Source: Coenobita brevimanus (lineage: Eukaryota; Arthropoda; Malacostraca; Decapoda; Coenobitidae). Taken from it: a stretch of 64,000 nt of DNA. Positions 62,250-64,000 of the stretch are shown piece after piece; within the stretch, counting starts at the first letter, position 1, and each line of letters starts with the position of its first letter. The position numbers and the translations under genes were made by a program. The stretch covers positions 62,001 to 126,000 of the forward strand of contig JAVRFU010000132.1 of NCBI GenBank assembly GCA_032717465.1, written 5' to 3'. Below the pieces are notes generated by a model that was given only the letters and a program-made list of their open reading frames with translations, did not search any database and was not told where the DNA came from.

Positions 62250-64000
62250 ATCAATCAATCAGTCATTTCCTGTGGCACCCCACGGGATGCATAGGGTCTC
62301 AATGAACTCTCTCCACCAATATTTGTCTCTTGCCATCTCCTTCAGGTCCCACCAACACTCCTCTCCTGCTTCTTTTTTCATTGTCCTCAACCAAGGTTTC
62401 CCTCGGCCTACCTCTACCTCTTCTTCCTCTAGCAATCCACTCTGGCACATCCTTTATTAAACAACCTTCGTTTCTGTATATGTGCCCCAGCCACTTCCAG
62501 CGAGACAGTCTCACATATTCATTAACTGGTTCCACTCTCGTAATATCCCTTACTCTTTCATTTGTAACTCTGTCTTGCCACTTTACCCCAAGAATCCTTC
62601 TCAGTATTTTATTCTCAAATCCTAATACTTTCTGATCTGTTGCAATTGTACTGTACCATGACTCATGCCCGTAAATTAAAATGGGTCTAACCATGGACTT
62701 GTAAATTTTCACTTTAGTATGTACCGAAAGCATATTATTATTCCAAACAGATTTCAACATTCCAACAGCTCGCCAAGCCTGTCTAATCCTCTCCTCAATT
62801 TCATTGTTTAATGATCCATTAGATGATACAATCGTTCCCAGATATTTAAAGTTTTCTACATTCTTCACCACATTATTCCCAATTACACAATCGATTTGGT
62901 TCTCCACATTCATATTAATAATTTCAGTCTTTCCACAATTTATTACCAATCCCACTTTTTCTCCTTCCTCCACCAGACAATCGAGCACCCTCTGCATCTC
63001 ATAAATACTTCCGCAAATCAGTACAATATCATCAGCATAGTCCAAATCCATCAGCTTCTTATTTTCTTTCCAGTTAAATCCTGCACCTGTTCTCCTTACA
63101 ACCTTTTTCATAACATAATCCATAACCAGAACAAACAACAATGGCGAAAGAACTCCTCCTTGAATCACTCCTGACCTAACTTGAAATGGATCACTCAAAG
63201 AACCACCCACCATTACCTTACAAAAAGTACCTTCATGCAGGCTTCTAATAATATTTACAAACTTTTCTGGTATACCATAGAATCTCATAATTTTCAACAT
63301 AGCTCCACGTGAAACACTATCAAACGCCTTTTCAAAATCCACAAAACATTTGTTAAGTGGCATTTTCATCTCATTAGCTTGTTGCATTAGATGCCTTACA
63401 ATAAAAATCTGATCATTACAACCTCGACCCTTTCTAAATCCCGCTTGTTCTTCTCTTAAAATTTTATCAATTACTGGTTCTATTCTGTTCAACAAGATTT
63501 TGGAAAAGACTTTTGCAACTACAGGTGTCAAAGTTATCCCCCTCCAATTGCCACACACACTTAAATCTCCCTTTTTTGGTATTTTTATAATCGCTCCATT
63601 TTTCCACTCTTCTGGAATTCCACCATTATCCCAAGCCACATTAAAAAGTTTCAAAAGTGCATTCATCAACTCGTCATTTTCCACCTTAAGCATTTCAGAG
63701 AATATTCCATCCTCACCTGGGGCCTTAAAATTCTTTAACTCCTTTATAGATTTTGCTACCTCTTCCAAAGTTATATCCCCTGTTTCTATCTGCAAATCTC
63801 TCTCGGCTGGCAAAATGTCCTCTTCAGCTGGGATTGGTCTATTTAGAACAGATTCAAAGTGCTCTTTCCATCTTCCTTTTATATCCAAATCTTTAGTCAT
63901 CAAATTACCATTTCTATCTCGTACAGGTATTTCCTTCATTCTCTTTTCAGTCCCAGTTAACCCCTTTATGGCCTGATACGCTGCTCTTGTGCTCTGACCA
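62247..64000 (-). pseudogene. LINE-F copy 2, RT part, running off the window
   Basis: Minus strand, tail CAATCAATCAATCAGTCATTTCC at the left. Open for 546 codons (62299-63939) and continuing upstream (RAAYQAIKGL): RWKEHFESVLNRPIPAEED, NFKAPGEDGIFSEML, IIKIPKKGDLSVCGNW, QAGFRKGRGCNDQIF, CFVDFEKAFDSVSRG, IQGGVLSPLLFVLVMDYV, DYADDIVLICG, WKWLGHIYRNEG. The only lesion seen is a one-base gain near 62395 in the C-terminal RPRETW block. It is inverted relative to copy 1 at 39042 and nearly identical in coding sequence, so LINE-F has been active recently. Confidence 0.87.

Noticed and set aside
1..64000. CRISPR arrays, tRNA or rRNA genes, bacterial operons
   Set aside because: The regular short repeats are TAGA/TCTA tails and simple microsatellites. 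No cloverleaf genes beyond the SINE head and no rRNA motifs were seen.

Overview
This window is eukaryotic nuclear DNA made almost entirely of transposable elements (TEs) nested inside one another. I see no bacterial operons, rRNA, tRNA genes or CRISPR arrays. The mix (RTE-like LINEs with TAGA or ATTG tails, a jockey-like LINE, Ty3/Gypsy elements, piggyBac, a pogo-like MITE, and a protein family I associate with crustacean and cnidarian genomes) suggests an arthropod, perhaps a decapod crustacean. The species is inference only. For reference I name the LINE families A to G. A has a TAGA tail and a GRGRPRMRW-type C-terminus. B is a reverse transcriptase (RT) with a PHD finger. C is jockey-like with a poly(A) tail. 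D is the element at the window start. E is D-like. F has an ATTG tail. G is a short jockey-like fragment.

Layout. 1-8574: a LINE-D copy split by a ~6.06 kb terminal-inverted-repeat (TIR) DNA element (900-6955). That element encodes one very long protein with zinc-binding motifs, a possible RNase-H-like core, an apparent FEN1/XPG-like PIN nuclease and a TSO1-like CXC cluster; it is itself hit by a small LINE-A insertion. 8916-15213: one LINE-A copy cut in three by a LINE-B and a LINE-C. 15216-18188: a nearly full LINE-A. 18330-18673: SINE-like repeats. 20130-26299: a piggyBac element bounded by TTAA, containing a nearly intact full-length LINE-A (22791-25993). 26300-32287: fragments, a ~280 bp-arm inverted repeat and a pogo-like MITE. 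32288-37032: a young Gypsy element with an uninterrupted 1341-codon gag-pol and two 239 bp LTRs differing at 2 positions. 37033-50130: a patchwork of LINE 3' ends, a LINE-F with an 11 bp target-site duplication and a degenerate LINE-E. 50143-54855: a second, decayed Gypsy with one LTR. 54856-56927: a foldback element with ~650 bp inverted arms around a transposase fragment. 57425-59610: a second LINE-B with a SINE inside. 59718-64000: LINE-A fragments and the 3' part of an inverted LINE-F.

Host sequence is scarce. Four short splice-bounded open stretches (26406-26527 +, 48991-49115 +, 62030-62143 +, 60759-60981 -) are the only candidate host exons; the minus-strand one resembles a GOLD/emp24 (TMED) domain. 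If they are real, most of the window is intron. Only the Gypsy at 32288-37032 looks coding-competent. LINE-A at 22791 and LINE-F at the right end are each close to intact. The rest are pseudogenes whose nesting order gives a relative chronology of TE activity.
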